Origin: Monilinia fructicola
Taxonomy: Eukaryota > Ascomycota > Leotiomycetes > Helotiales > Sclerotiniaceae
Reading direction: 5' to 3'
Assembly (NCBI GenBank): GCA_008692225.1
Contig: VICG01000001.1
Coordinates: 2,215,001-2,279,000, forward strand
Length of the DNA stretch: 64,000 nucleotides
Both the position numbers and the translations under genes were made by a program. Positions 23,652 through 35,109 of the stretch are shown here, piece after piece. How positions within the stretch are numbered: the first letter of the stretch is position 1; every line of letters starts with the position of its first letter. Below the pieces are notes generated by a model. That model did not search any database, had not been told where the DNA came from, and saw nothing but the letters and a program-made list of their open reading frames with translations.

Positions 23652-24795
23652 ATGGCACCTCATAATAACGATCCATCTTCGACCGCGGGGAGTTATTCAG
23701 CAGATTTCAACATGTCTTTCCACCCTCCAATAAGTTCTGCTTTGCGTGCTTCAAGCAATGCGAATAGCATATACTCAATAAACGAATCTTCGTATAGTTC
23801 CTCAGACAGTAGCATGTCTATTGAGGATGGAGATCCTATAGTTCGTCCTTTAATTCCTGGGGTTTACGTTCCCACAGTTTGCTTCTTCGACCCAACCACC
23901 GAAGAGCTCGACACGGAAACCATTTCCAGTCATGCGATACGTCTGGCACTAGCTGGGGTTACCGGCCTAGCCACACAAGGCTCTAATGGTGAAGCCGTCC
24001 ATCTTAATCATGCGGAACGTCAAACTGTCACAGCAACGACTCGTGCCGCGCTCGCTTCGGCCGGCTTTTCACACCTTCCTATAATTGTCGGTTGTGGCGC
24101 TCAATCTGTACGAGAAACGGTCCAGTACTGCCGAGAAGCCTTTGCGGCTGGAGGAGATTATGCCCTTATTCTCCCACCTTCCTATTATGCACCTCTGTTT
24201 CTGCCATCCTCTGCTTCCGTCATCGAATTTTTTACCGCAGTGGCGGATCAATCTCCAATCCCATTATTAATATACAACTACCCAGGAGCTGTCTCAGGTA
24301 TGGATCTCTCATCCGACGTAATCATCCACTTATCGGCTCATCCCAACATCGTTGGAGTGAAGCTTACTTGTGGCAACACTGGCAAATTGAATCGGATTGT
24401 AGGCAGCCACAAAAAGCCCCAAGCCATACTCTCCCGCATCTGCTCCCCGGTTCTTGGTTCTCGGAGGTAGTGCTGATTTCACCCTGCAAAGTTTGATTGG
24501 AGGTGGTCATGGGATTCTAGCTGGGCTGGCAAATATTGCTCCGAAAGCGTGCATCGAGATGACTAGATTGTTCCACGAAGGACAAATTGGCGAGGCTCAG
24601 AAGCTTCAAGAAGTGGTTGCTCGAGGCGATTGGGCGGCTATCCAGGGAGGTGTCGTGAGCACCAAGGCGGGTATGCAGAGTTGGCTGGGCTATGGAGGAT
24701 TTGGTCGTGCACCATTGCCGCATCCCACTAGTGATGAGATGGCGAAATGGAAAGAAGGCTTTCGAGAATTGCTTGCTTTAGAGAAAAGCCTGTAG
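23652..24795 (+). CDS. Class I aldolase of the dihydrodipicolinate synthase family, one frame break
   Basis: An intronless gene of about 380 residues after removing one extra base (1144 - 1 = 1143). A Ser/Asn-rich extension of about 68 residues precedes a (beta/alpha)8 barrel beginning PGVYVPTVCFFDPTTEELD. The family GSNGEA motif (equivalent to GTTGE) binds the keto-acid substrate. The catalytic Tyr lies in YNYPG near residue 210 and the Schiff-base Lys in GVKLTCGN near 237. LVLGGSADFTLQSLIGGGHG is in the C-terminal half. Fungal members include L-threo-3-deoxy-hexulosonate aldolase of D-galacturonate breakdown and 4-hydroxy-2-oxoglutarate aldolase-like enzymes; I cannot tell which substrate applies here. 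The extra G at 24402-24403 shifts the frame straight after the catalytic Lys. Without correction the barrel ends at 24470. Confidence 0.85.
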
Positions 24796-25480
24796 ATGAT
24801 GCATTTTCTTGCCTTCATTCCTTGGCGTCTCGGCTTCGAATTTAGCTTTTTAGCATGGCTTTTTGACGCGCTTCTTCAGTAGTGGTTGTGAGTTGGAAGG
24901 CTCTTTCTGGGGTCCGAACTAGAAGCTCCACTCTTTGAACATCATGATCCAGCAAATCCCTATGATTCAACTGCATACACTTACTCATGTTTGCAGTCGG
25001 ATTCGATTTTGATGTTCATATTGATTTGTTTCTGCACAACATGGGTTTAATCGAGATCGGGGGGCATTATGAACTCTTTATATACTTACTTACCTCCGAT
25101 TTGACAAGCGGTCGTTCTTTCGGAAAAAGAGTTTTCTTCTTTCTTCGCAGAGAAACCCGGAGGCTAGAATGACACATGCATATATGTACAGGCATATGGA
25201 TATGATTAATAAAGACCAAAGGGCGAAAGTCAATGCTTTGGATTCGAGAGGGGGAGATGAGCTAAAGCGGCAGATACAGGCAGATGTAAAAGAAAATGAC
25301 GTGACATAGTTATATATACAGAATATTGCTTCTCTAATTCCTGTGGCTCGATATTCATCATCAAATTATTAATACTAAGCGTATTGAAAGAAGGTCTGCA
25401 ACACAAACAACAAACCTTCAATTACCCTTTCAACCCTTCTTTCACATATTCAGCTTTGCTTCATGCCCCTAATAGCACCT
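24796..25480. other. Intergenic between convergent genes
   Basis: 3' flanks of the aldolase (plus) and the AT-hook protein gene (minus). No gene seen. Confidence 0.6.
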
Positions 25481-28140
25481 TCATGTTACAAGCATATTCC
25501 GCCGTTCGTCCAACTCCTTGCGCCCTTTCTCCACAAGCCCCATGAGCGTTTCAAAGTCCCGAGCGGCTTTCTCAGCGTCTTTTCCACGCCGTCGCTCCAT
25601 GTTTTCAGCAGCTTGGTCGGCAAGATCAAGTTGGCGTTGGACTTGACTCTCTATCTCGGATATGTTCCTGGCAAAATCTCCAGAAAAGGGAGTATTTCCA
25701 GATTTAGGGGTGATTTTTCTTGCTTTTGCTTTGTGGATGACTGCCTTGGGTTGGGATTTGGGTTGGGAGATGGAGATGGAGGTAGCGGACTTCGATTTTG
25801 ATGGGGTTGAATTTTTCGGCTTGTTTGATAGCGTTTTTGGAGGTGTGGATTTTGGGGTCACGGCTTTGGATTTTGTGGTGTTGGACTTGGTACCTACTTT
25901 GCTTTCATATTTCTTTGTTTTCGTGGAAGTGGAAGTGACGATTTCTTTCTTTGTACCATCTGATATATGCAGAGATTTCGAATCTGCTGGAGAATGCTCA
26001 AAATTGACCGAGGCGAATCTCACATTCTTTTGGGTGGCAGCTTTCGCTTTGGATGGGGTAGTTTTGGGGGGTGCTTTGGGGGGTGTTTTGGGAGATGCTT
26101 TGGGCTTTGTTTTTGGTGGAGATGTGGAGGCTCCTTTGGCTAGGGTAGCTTTCTTTACAGGGGGCAATTTCTTTCCCGGGGGGACTTTCTTTGCTGGTAT
26201 CTTCTTAGAGGCTTGAGGTATTGGTTTCGATATTCTTGTGGCTCGTAATCTGGTGGATCTCATGTTATGGTCGTTCGGAAGGTTAAAAGGGATGAAATCC
26301 AGATCAGATGCCAGGGTAGGAGGCGCTGGTTCCCGGCTGGATCCAGCTTCTGGAGATTTTAGTGTGAGATTGGGCAGAATAACTGTAGTAGGTTTGATGG
26401 AAGTCTGTTTCCTTGACGGCACAATAGCCTTTTTCAACGGCGTAGCCTTCTTCAGAATGGGTTTCTTCGCAATGCCTTTTTTGTTAGGCCCGTTCTTATT
26501 TTTATGTGGTCGCCGCTTTTTGCTTTCACGGAGTAATGCTTCCACCTCCCATCCTTCGATTCTATTGAATCCTGCTAGCCAATCTCCAGACTCAACATCG
26601 ACATTGCCCTCTTTATCTACTACCACTATACCAATTTTGTCTTCTGGAACGCTCTCTACACTCTTGCCCTTTCTCTTCTCTTCATCAGTGGGTGTGAATA
26701 CTGTGGTAGTTGTTTTGATAATCTTTCCTCCTGGTACAAACATGGTTTTCTCTCGTGTCATCCTACTTTCTCTGATACCCAGGGGCTCTGAATTTTCAGC
26801 GGAAGTTTGAGGGAGCTGTTCCAGCTGAGGAGATCCTTGATATTCGATGTTCTGAGGAATAGAGGAGAAACTTGGAATTGGGGGATATCCGGACATCGGT
26901 GGGAAACTTGACATCTGCGGAGCAGTCCAGCTTGAATCATTCCCAGTGTTTAGAATTTCAGGGTTGTAGTATTGTGGGTTCCCAGGTCCAAACAATGACC
27001 CATACGGGCTGAATGACTGTCCGACTGACCTGTGAAACCCGAATGATCCGGGCTGGAATGATTGATATCCTTGATGTCCTTGGTAACCCCCGAAGTCTTG
27101 CCCGGTGAATCTATCCTGGTCACAATTTATATAATTATTCCAGTCTGTCGAAAAATTCCGCAAATATTCTGGTGATGAGGGGTCTGGAATTGTGAAAGTG
27201 TTTTTAGATGGCGAAGGCCCGTCTACTAAGCCATTGATACGAGAACTGGGGCTAGCGTCCGCATTTGGAATGTTTGGGCCAGTCGGTTTGGCCTGCTCCG
27301 ATGATGGTAAATCTGCAGTTTCTAGCACTGCAGAACTATGCTGCACCGGATTAGGACCAATTTGACTTCCTGCAGTCCCAAACATTGCAGAGCTGTGTCG
27401 CCTCAAAGCCAAGCCAGATTGGTTTCTTGAGCCCGAGTTAAAACCCTGTGGTCCACCAAATCCCGGTGAGTATCTGAACCCCATGGCGGCATTGAACCCA
27501 GGGGAAATTTCTGTTCCATTGGATATGCTCGCCCGAGGATAAGTCGGATCGGGAAATTTTCCTTCTGCTAAGGAGTTCAAGCGGTGTTGTTTGTCGGCAT
27601 CAAAAATCTGAGAGGTTTGCTCTCCTCTGTCTTTCGAAGCTGGTGGAGGAATTGTGATATGCCTTTGATCCGACGTCGAGTATGCTCGCTCATGCTTAGA
27701 TTTTGCAGAGCTCGTTGACGTAGACTTCGTGGTTCCATTGACCAACCGTTTTTTCCAAATTCGGGGAACGAGGACCAGGAGATTTGGTAGCATCCCATTG
27801 AGAGAGCAAAGCTGCGGTATTTTGGCGAGAGCTTTCCGTGGAAAATGGATTTGGGTGGGCTGCTTCCTGGCGTATTATTTTGTCGTCAAGAGCAGTTGAG
27901 GGCACTGCTGGTGTTACTATCTCGGCGTTTTTTTGCTTTCCCTTTCACATTCTGAGATGAGCTTGCTTTGGAACCAGATATCTCTGCGGAAACAGCTTTC
28001 TTTGGACGACCTGGTGATTTCTTAATTGTTTTAGACGTAGTCTTCGGGATGGGTTCAGGTAATTCCTTTGGCTTGTCTTTCGCTGCTCGAGGCAGCCTTA
28101 CCCTGCTAGGGGTGCTGGTTATATCTTTCTTTGGGGCCAT
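25481..28140 (-). CDS. Lysine-rich AT-hook protein with C-terminal coiled coil, function unknown; two frame breaks
   Basis: Starts MAPKKDITSTPSRVRLPR at 28140; an in-frame upstream ATG at 28170 is an alternative. With two single-A insertions removed, one at a run of seven A (about 27935) and one at a run of six A (about 27756), length is 2658 bases or 885 residues. An AT-hook-like KKSPGRPKKAV occurs near residue 45. The middle is Gly/Ser/Asn/Pro-rich with Phe-Gly-rich segments (SPGFGGPQGFNSG). A folded-looking segment around MTREKTMFVPGGKIIKTTTT and VVVDKEGNVDVESGDWLAGF follows. Then come long Lys/Pro/Ser repeats (KKVPPGKKLPPVKK; SPKTKPKASPKTPPKAPPK). The C-terminal about 70 residues (IESQVQRQLDLADQAAENME and following) form a charged coiled coil. 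Nuclear or chromatin-associated function is inferred only. No family recognised. Confidence 0.72.
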
Positions 28141-28560
28141 GATGATTATTGATACTTGTGTACTCGTCAAGTAACATCTTCAGCGGAAATGCGGACGTTG
28201 ATGAAAATCACGCAGGTTTTAAACAACAAAGATATCTTAGGCATGCAGTTTCCGCATTGGATAGATGTCTCACAAAGAAAAGCTTCCCTTACTTAAGGAT
28301 GATTGCATCATATCCAAGGGCGTCTTGGAGATCCACGCTTGAAGAGCGATTGGAAATGAAAAATAGGAATCATGATGTTGTAATTCTTTTCCTATGGCAT
28401 TCCGAAGTGAAATTGTCAGAATCATGTCTTATCAACCAAGAAATCAATCTAGCTTGGCTATACATTATACTTTGATGATACAATGGATATCAATTGACTT
28501 GATTACAGTAGTGCTTACTACTTGTTCGTGGCATTATGTATTAGAAAAAAAGAGTGCCGC

Positions 28561-28575
28561 TGTCATTGTCATTGC

Positions 28576-28606
<31 letters not shown>

Positions 28607-28633
28607 ATCATTGTTGTTGTTGTCGTTGTCGTT
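28561..28633. repeat. (TTGTCG)n hexanucleotide repeat
   Basis: TTGTCG and TTGTTG units over about 70 bp. Confidence 0.85.
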
Positions 28634-28900
28634 ACTAAACTCGGAGGTTCACTCCTAGTTGTCGATTTTATCAAATGTCGCTAAAATCACGACTTAACGC
28701 ACCCTTAGCACGCTACCTACCTACCAGGTAATCTTTAGATTATACCCAGCAGCTTCATCAAATATCAGCTCCAGTCACGACTTTTGGGTGACCAAAAATT
28801 GAGTGAAAGCCCCCCCCGAAAGGAGATCGATCCACTCATCAATCAATATGAATATTGACAGATGGCTTATAAACTTATATTAAATCTTTAGCTAGGTATA

Positions 28901-28931
28901 GGAGATATCGTAGGAGATATACGATATCTCC
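28901..28931. repeat. Perfect 11-bp inverted repeat with 9-nt loop
   Basis: GGAGATATCGT, then AGGAGATAT, then ACGATATCTCC. About 230 bp upstream of the MFS ATG. Could form a hairpin or bind a dimeric factor; no known factor recognised. Confidence 0.6.
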
Positions 28932-29161
28932 TTTTCTTTTCTTTTCTTCTTCGTCTGTACTCACTTGTAGTATTCGTCTTATCTTTCCCTTTCCATTTCA
29001 GTCCGCAATCCTTGATTAACCAACAGGTCCACGGGTAGTCAGATATTAGTTGCATGAAGATTGACGTTGACTATTCTACAGTCCGAAGGTTGGGAAATCG
29101 AAGCTCAAGCTTACCTCCAATTGTTCCCACCACGATTGATACATTGAGTAAGTGATTCAAA

Positions 29162-30753
29162 ATGGTGATGAAATACCTCCACGGTATACTTGCTGAGTTG
29201 GGCCTCATCACTCTTTACAAGTCGCCTTTCGATACCAAACTATTATGCCTCCAGCGCTTCACCCGCATGTTTGCATATGCTACAGCTACCCTGATTCTCG
29301 TCGAATACCTGTCTGCACTTCATGTCTCGAAGACGAAGATAGGGCTGTTCATGACCCTAACTTTGATTGGTGATACATTGATTAGCTTTGTCCTTACAGT
29401 ATTCGCAGACGCGCTGGGGAGGAAAGCTGTATTGGCGGTGGGTTCAGGGCTAATGATGGGAAGCGGCATTGTTTTTGCACTTTGTGAGAACTACTGGGGT
29501 CTACTTGCTGCAGCAGTCTTGGGGGTCATCAGTCCTAGGTACGTATACCTACAGCTTACTCTTGTTACTGTTCGGAGATGCTGATGCTGAGTACAAAGTG
29601 GAAACGAAATTGGCCCATTCCGAGCAGTTGAAGAATCAACTCTCGCACAACTTACTCCCGCATCAAATCGAAGCGATATATATGCATGGTATACACTGTT
29701 AGGAAATGCTGGTCAAGCGTGTGGATTTGTTGCCTCAGGATGGGTCATTAATTATCTTCGAAATGAATCAGGGTGGGCGGATATTGCTATATATCGAGCT
29801 GTGTTTTGGGGTTATGCGATATTTGGGTTCATCAAGTTTCTACTCTCAGTTGGGCTTACCCAGGCAGTTGAGGTCGAGAAGAAAGATGCGCCAATTGAGG
29901 ACCCGGAAACTGCGCCATTGCTAGGGGACGGAGCGGAAGAGGTGGTAGCTACGAAGAAAGGTTATTTTGCTTCGAAGTTGCCCAATATAAGCAAGGAGAG
30001 TAAACTGGTTGTTTTGAATCTCTGTCTCTTGATAGGGCTTGATTCTTTTGCATCCGGTCTTGTGCCTCTGTAAGTAACTCGTACCGCCTGCCTTCTAGAA
30101 GAGCTAATCCAGTTTGCCACAGCTCCTGGGTGACATATTTTCTTCCACGAGAAATTTGGGATCGAAGAGGGAAAACTGGGGTCTCTTTTCTTCACCACAA
30201 GTATCATATCAGCTGGATCCATGCTTGTCGCTTCATCTCTATCAAAACGCCTTGGAAATGTCAAGGTATATGCTCCTGATACCTCTCACATTGTTGGCCA
30301 TTCTAATGTACGATTTCTCAACAGACGATGGTATTTACTCATCTCCCCTCCTCTATCTTTCTCTCTTTAATTCCCGTTCCTTCCACTCTTCCACTAGCAA
30401 TAACTTTCCTCATTCTCCGCCATTGCACCTCATCTATGGACCAAGCGCCACGTATTGCCTTCGTCGCCGCAGTTGTCCACCCACATGAACGAACCGCTGT
30501 CATGGGTGTTGTAAATGTAGTGAAGACATTTTCACAAAGTCTTGGCCCAGTCATCACAGGTGTGTTGGCTGGAAGGAACCTTTTCTGGGTTGTGTTTATT
30601 TCTGCAGGGGCTCTCAAAGCGGGTTATGATCTGGGGCTGCTCGCTATTTTTGTAGGTCACAAGACCCATGAGGATAGAGCGGAGGAAGAGAGGAGGGCGC
30701 TAGAAGTGGAAGCAAGAGCTGCTGCGGAGCGAAGTGCAGAAGTTGAGTCATAG
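29162..30753 (+). CDS. Major facilitator superfamily transporter, one frame break
   Basis: Exons are 29162-29538, 29599-30069, 30123-30265 and 30325-30753, giving 1419 bases (472 residues) after removal of one extra T in TTTT at 30138-30141. The N-terminal half has the MFS signature between helices 2 and 3 (FADALGRKAVLAVGSGLMMG), followed by ALCENYWGLLAAAVLGVISP and the loop SGNEIGPFRAVEESTLAQL. A hydrophilic central loop (EVEKKDAPIEDPETAPLLGD) separates the halves, and a charged tail ends the protein. It is a multi-pass membrane carrier of a fungal subgroup with no substrate known to me. The frame break lies just after SWVTYF in exon 3, within the second half. Uncorrected, the reading continues as nonsense. 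Confidence 0.85.
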
Positions 30754-31469
30754 ATGGGGTAGGGCCTGCAGGCGAAGATGATTGATGAAAGACGAGGCTA
30801 GAAGGCGTATAGTATATCATGCGTTGCTTTACGACACCAATCTAAGATATCTCAGAATACGACCCGCTGGACGAGATAGATAGCACATCAAAAAGCACCC
30901 TCCCAAGCTGATACCTCAAAGCCTGCGATATCATTTAATAGTTAATCAAAGTTGGAATATCCAAGAATGACATGAGAAATCGCAGCCTAACCGGCCATAT
31001 TGTTGTCAAATCCAGATTAGGATATTGAAGAGTGCTATAGTATATTGCGACGTTAAAACCCGGTTGATTTCGTACGTCGTGTGACTACTTGTAATGAATT
31101 ATAACAAGTGCTTGCCAGCTATTGAGATGCTCTATTGCACGCAGTTCCCTCTGGGATAACATGGTTGTTCCTCCTCCTAGACATACATCACCACCAAGGA
31201 AAATCAGAACCCTTTCATTGTCCCCGCTCTTCGTAACTTCACCTCTCGCTTACTGTCAAGTCGCATATGGGAGGGGAATTCATGTGCTCCATTAAGCTCA
31301 ATGGCCTTGCATCGATTCGAACTTTGGTCTCGTATATGATATGCTTTATATATTAAAGTAGATTTGCATGCAATTCGTCGAAACCCATCACGCCATCTAT
31401 CACATCAACGAAAGATGAAGTGACGAATAACAAAAGGCGAGGGGACAACCACTAACGTGATCCTGAACT

Positions 31470-31499
31470 CTTCTTCTTCTTCTTCTCCTCCTCCTCCTC
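31470..31499. repeat. CTT/CTC trinucleotide repeat
   Basis: CTTCTTCTTCTTCTT followed by CTCCTCCTCCTC. Confidence 0.8.
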
Positions 31500-32204
31500 A
31501 AAATAAAGTCTTCACTCCAAGAACTTTTATTTGTAAGGAGTTAATTCTTCCTCATTTCTCATCTAAGAACAAGGGGTTGGAATGAAATAGTTCTCATGTA
31601 TATCCAGTCCTAGAGACGAGAACTGCTGGAAGAAACCGAGTTCGTCCTCCAGACGGTTTCTGAATGCTCAGTGCCCCTTCGCCTCGTCGCAACTATTCTT
31701 TACATGTTACTTCCCAACTATCCTGTATCTCCCCAACTATTCTTATCTTCCCTCTTGTGCCAACAGCCTCCACAGAATCAAAATGTTCCCAGTTCTTGAA
31801 GACTTCCTTCGATGAGGAAGCTGGGAATAAATACTTCTTGCCCTCAAGTGTCGCCAACGATATATTGTATGTGCATCTGCTGCAGGGAGAGCGAGCTGCC
31901 TTGCCGTCACACGTATGTTGATACTAGTCGATGTCTATAACTTAGTTGTCGGATATCGCCTTACGTCTTGTCTTGTAATTCAATGCCTCTTCTCCTTTCC
32001 CATTTTCTTTCTTTGAAATCTTGTCTCGATCCTCATAAGTTTGGCTTTTCTTCAACTCCCGGTGAGCGCCGCGCCGTGTTTCTGATGCGATAAGACTGGT
32101 TCGTGGGTCGTCGTGATTGATGAATGCGGGGTACAAATACAACGTTGGAAATTGATACACTTACTTACTTGTACCCCGCGGCCCCCTCGATATCTCAATG
32201 TCTA

Positions 32205-32242
32205 AGATGATGATGATGATGATGTTGATGATGTTGATGAAG
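32205..32242. repeat. GAT/GTT trinucleotide repeat
   Basis: GATGATGATGATGATGATGTT and related units. Confidence 0.85.
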
Positions 32243-32539
32243 CTACGAATGAATTGACAAGTTTATTTTCTTTTCAGTTCAGTTCAGTTCATGTTATTCT
32301 ATTTCGTTGCATTGCATTCATTGCCTTACCTTTCCCTACCTTTCACTTTATATCTCACATTTCCGAGGCATTTTCGGAGGTTTCTTGTATAAAGGACAAT
32401 AATATTGATATTTCGTAAGTTTTTCATCCATTCCATTGCACCATTACACATCTATGCCGGCACTACTGGATGATAGTGATGATGATGATGTTACACGTCC
32501 GCCCATTCGTGTAATCAATCAATCTCATATTCTTCGAAA

Positions 32540-32593
32540 TTTTGCCTTTTGCCCTTTGCCTTTTGCCTTTTGCCTTTTGTCTTTTGCCTTTTA
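32540..32593. repeat. TTTTGCC heptanucleotide repeat
   Basis: About seven CCTTTTG units with small variations. Confidence 0.85.
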
Positions 32594-32827
32594 CCTCTCT
32601 AGCTGTCATCTCTTCCTTGCTTCTTGTTCTTAACTCTTACCTAACCGTGGAAAATATCACTCACTTATATCACTCACTTATCATATCATACCGCTCTTTT
32701 CTTCAAGCCACTACATTTTCCTCCCACGCGCAGTTCCCAAATCTGACTGGCATACCGGCACTCCGTACACTGCTATACAGTGACATTCCGTCTCAAAAAA
32801 TGAGGTAAGAGATTGAGATTCTATCGT

Positions 32828-32869
32828 CAGCAATGCAGCAATGCAGCAATGCAGTAATGCAGTAGCAGT
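32828..32869. repeat. CAGCAATG octanucleotide repeat
   Basis: About four CAGCAATG units passing into CAGTAATG and CAGTAG. Confidence 0.8.
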
Positions 32870-34124
32870 AAAGAGCATCTACTTTGTGAAGAATCTCACC
32901 GCCCGATCCCAACAATCATTCGGTGGTTATGGTTAGGATCTTCCAAGGAATTTTCATATGTCCTGCTCCGATTACGCATGTTTGGTACAACTACAAATTG
33001 AGAAATCTGCGCAAACCCCCAAGATCCCACTTTCTTCCCAAGTTCGCAATCAGAGCCACCCGAATTGTGTGACACAAAACATTTTCAAAGTGCAATCCGG
33101 GTGAGCGCCAATCTCGGAATTACATAACGATTTCATTAGCCACGGAAAAGACCCTTAGAGCTTTTCTCACACATTACTGTACAGTACAGTAGCATGTTGA
33201 TATGCTTGGACTGCCCTTTGGAGTAAGTAGCATGGAGTATGGAACTACTGGAAGCCGAATGGAAGTTCGAACTTTGAAATCTTGTATGACCAATAGCTAC
33301 CGGGGTTTGAATGTTTCTTTTAGCAATAATCATGCACCAGAGGGCTCGTGGGTTGTGGGGTTAGAAGATCATGGATGGATTCATGGTGAGATTAGTCTGA
33401 TTAGATCATTGCTGTATCACTGGTTCACTGTAGATACAGTACTCCGGACAGTATGTTGTACTATGCATCAACCGTATCAACCACATTGTTTGGATTGGTA
33501 TGTCCCCATATGGAGACCTATCCTCCAGTACTGTAACTTAACTCAGACGGCTCCACTGCTCACTGCTCTGCTCGCCCAATACTACTGCAATCCTGCAATC
33601 CTGCTGCAGCACTCCATGAAGATTATCTTGGATGATATCTTGGCTAAGTGGCTGAGCAATTTAGCATACATATAAAATGTCAACGACAGCATCATAGCTT
33701 GGTTTGCCGAGGGGTCTGCAGCCAGGGTGCAAAGATATAGCCTCAGATAGGAAGTTTGAGAAAGACGAGACGATAAGGAAATGTCGTACGTTGAGTGGAT
33801 GAGATAGAGAGAAAGATAACTGATAGAAAAAAGATGGGATGTTACAATTCCATAAGTTTTAAGTAATTCCCCCCATATATCCAATAAGAGATTTTGGGTT
33901 ACCAAATATTACGTATAAAATATGTTGATTGGCTTGATTTCACGTGGATAGGTCATTGAAGATGCACCAGTCATGCATTTGCTGGTGTCATTAGAATCAT
34001 ATTTTATATCTGTAGAAATTTGAAAAGTACTCAAGTATCGATTTGAATTAGATCAATGCGTGAATGATTGAAAGAGAGAGGGAGGTCAATAATCAAGGAC
34101 GGGTACCGTATGTATAATACGTCT

Positions 34125-34271
34125 AATCGTCCAATGGTCTACGGAGTAATAGTCTAATGGTGTAATGGTCCAATGGTCTAATAGTCTAATAGTCTAATAG
34201 TCTAACAGTCCAACAGTCTAATGGCCAATGGCCTAATGGTCTAATGGCATAATGGTCTACGGAGTAATGGT
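34125..34271. repeat. Degenerate TCTAATGG/TCTAATAG minisatellite
   Basis: At least 14 copies of a 9-10-bp unit (TCTAATGG, TCTAATAG, TCCAATGG) with scattered C/T and A/G changes. The segment GGTCTACGGAGTAATGGTC appears near both ends. Confidence 0.85.
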
Positions 34272-35057
34272 CTCACATAATGATATACAGTACCAAGGGG
34301 GAGTGATTAGTTCGAGTAGGGGGAATGTCGGATGGCTTTCCAATCTCTTGTACAGTATTGCTTGAGAAAAGAAAAGAGAGGAAAAACAACGTTGCCAGCT
34401 TCCAGCTTACTTTTACAAGTCTTATTAAGCCTACTACTATCTAGGTATACTAAAGTATGTTGTGTATTCAAGATACTGCCAACTAGGATTGTACGGCTAG
34501 GATAAATCATGGATGGATTCATGGTCCATCGTACCGGCAATGCAGATGCGAGGTACGGATTAGTAGATTGATGTAAAAATAATTATTACGGTATTTCTGT
34601 TTGATAGAGATATCGGATCTTTTATATTGGTCCTTCCTCCTTATCTTGCATCAAGGGGGGGAAAGACGCCAAAAAACCACTACTCCGTACATCTTGGAAA
34701 TCGTGTTGACGATGAATGTGGGATCAACTAGCATTTGTCCTGTTAAGCATTGATAACTTACTCGGTTTGTTTATTATTACCGTTTAGTTGGGCAACAGTT
34801 CCGGCCAACATCATCGCATCGCTCTTGGACAAAGAAAGTACTGTCTCTAGTAAATGCAGATCTGAGCTTCCCTGCAGCTATCTATTCATCTCCTTCCATC
34901 TTCTCCAAGTTCTTCTTACCAATATCAATCATCCAGGACCGCTGAAACACTCTCTCTACTAATCTACTCTTGATTTCCTCTTTCTCATCAATGACGTGGA
35001 AAACTATCCATTATCTTATTCTCCTTCAATCTTTGGCCGGTGCATGCAGTAGTGATA

Positions 35058-35109
35058 GTCACTGAATCTAGTCACTGAATCTAGTCACTGAATCTAGTCA
35101 CTGGATCCA
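35058..35109. repeat. 13-bp tandem repeat, four copies
   Basis: GTCACTGAATCTA repeated at 35058, 35071 and 35084, with a diverged fourth copy (GTCACTGGATCCA) at 35097. Confidence 0.9.

Larger units (their letters stand above)
28141..29161. promoter_or_regulatory. Divergent intergenic region with a GTCGTT microsatellite and a perfect hairpin
   Basis: Shared upstream region of the minus-strand AT-hook gene and the plus-strand MFS gene. It holds a TTGTCG repeat (28561-28633) and an 11-bp perfect inverted repeat (28901-28931). No gene seen. Confidence 0.5.

Noticed and set aside
33202..33675. 157-codon plus-strand open frame in the repeat-rich spacer
   Set aside because: Composition (many Cys, His, Trp, Leu) and lack of domain look random; surrounded by minisatellites.
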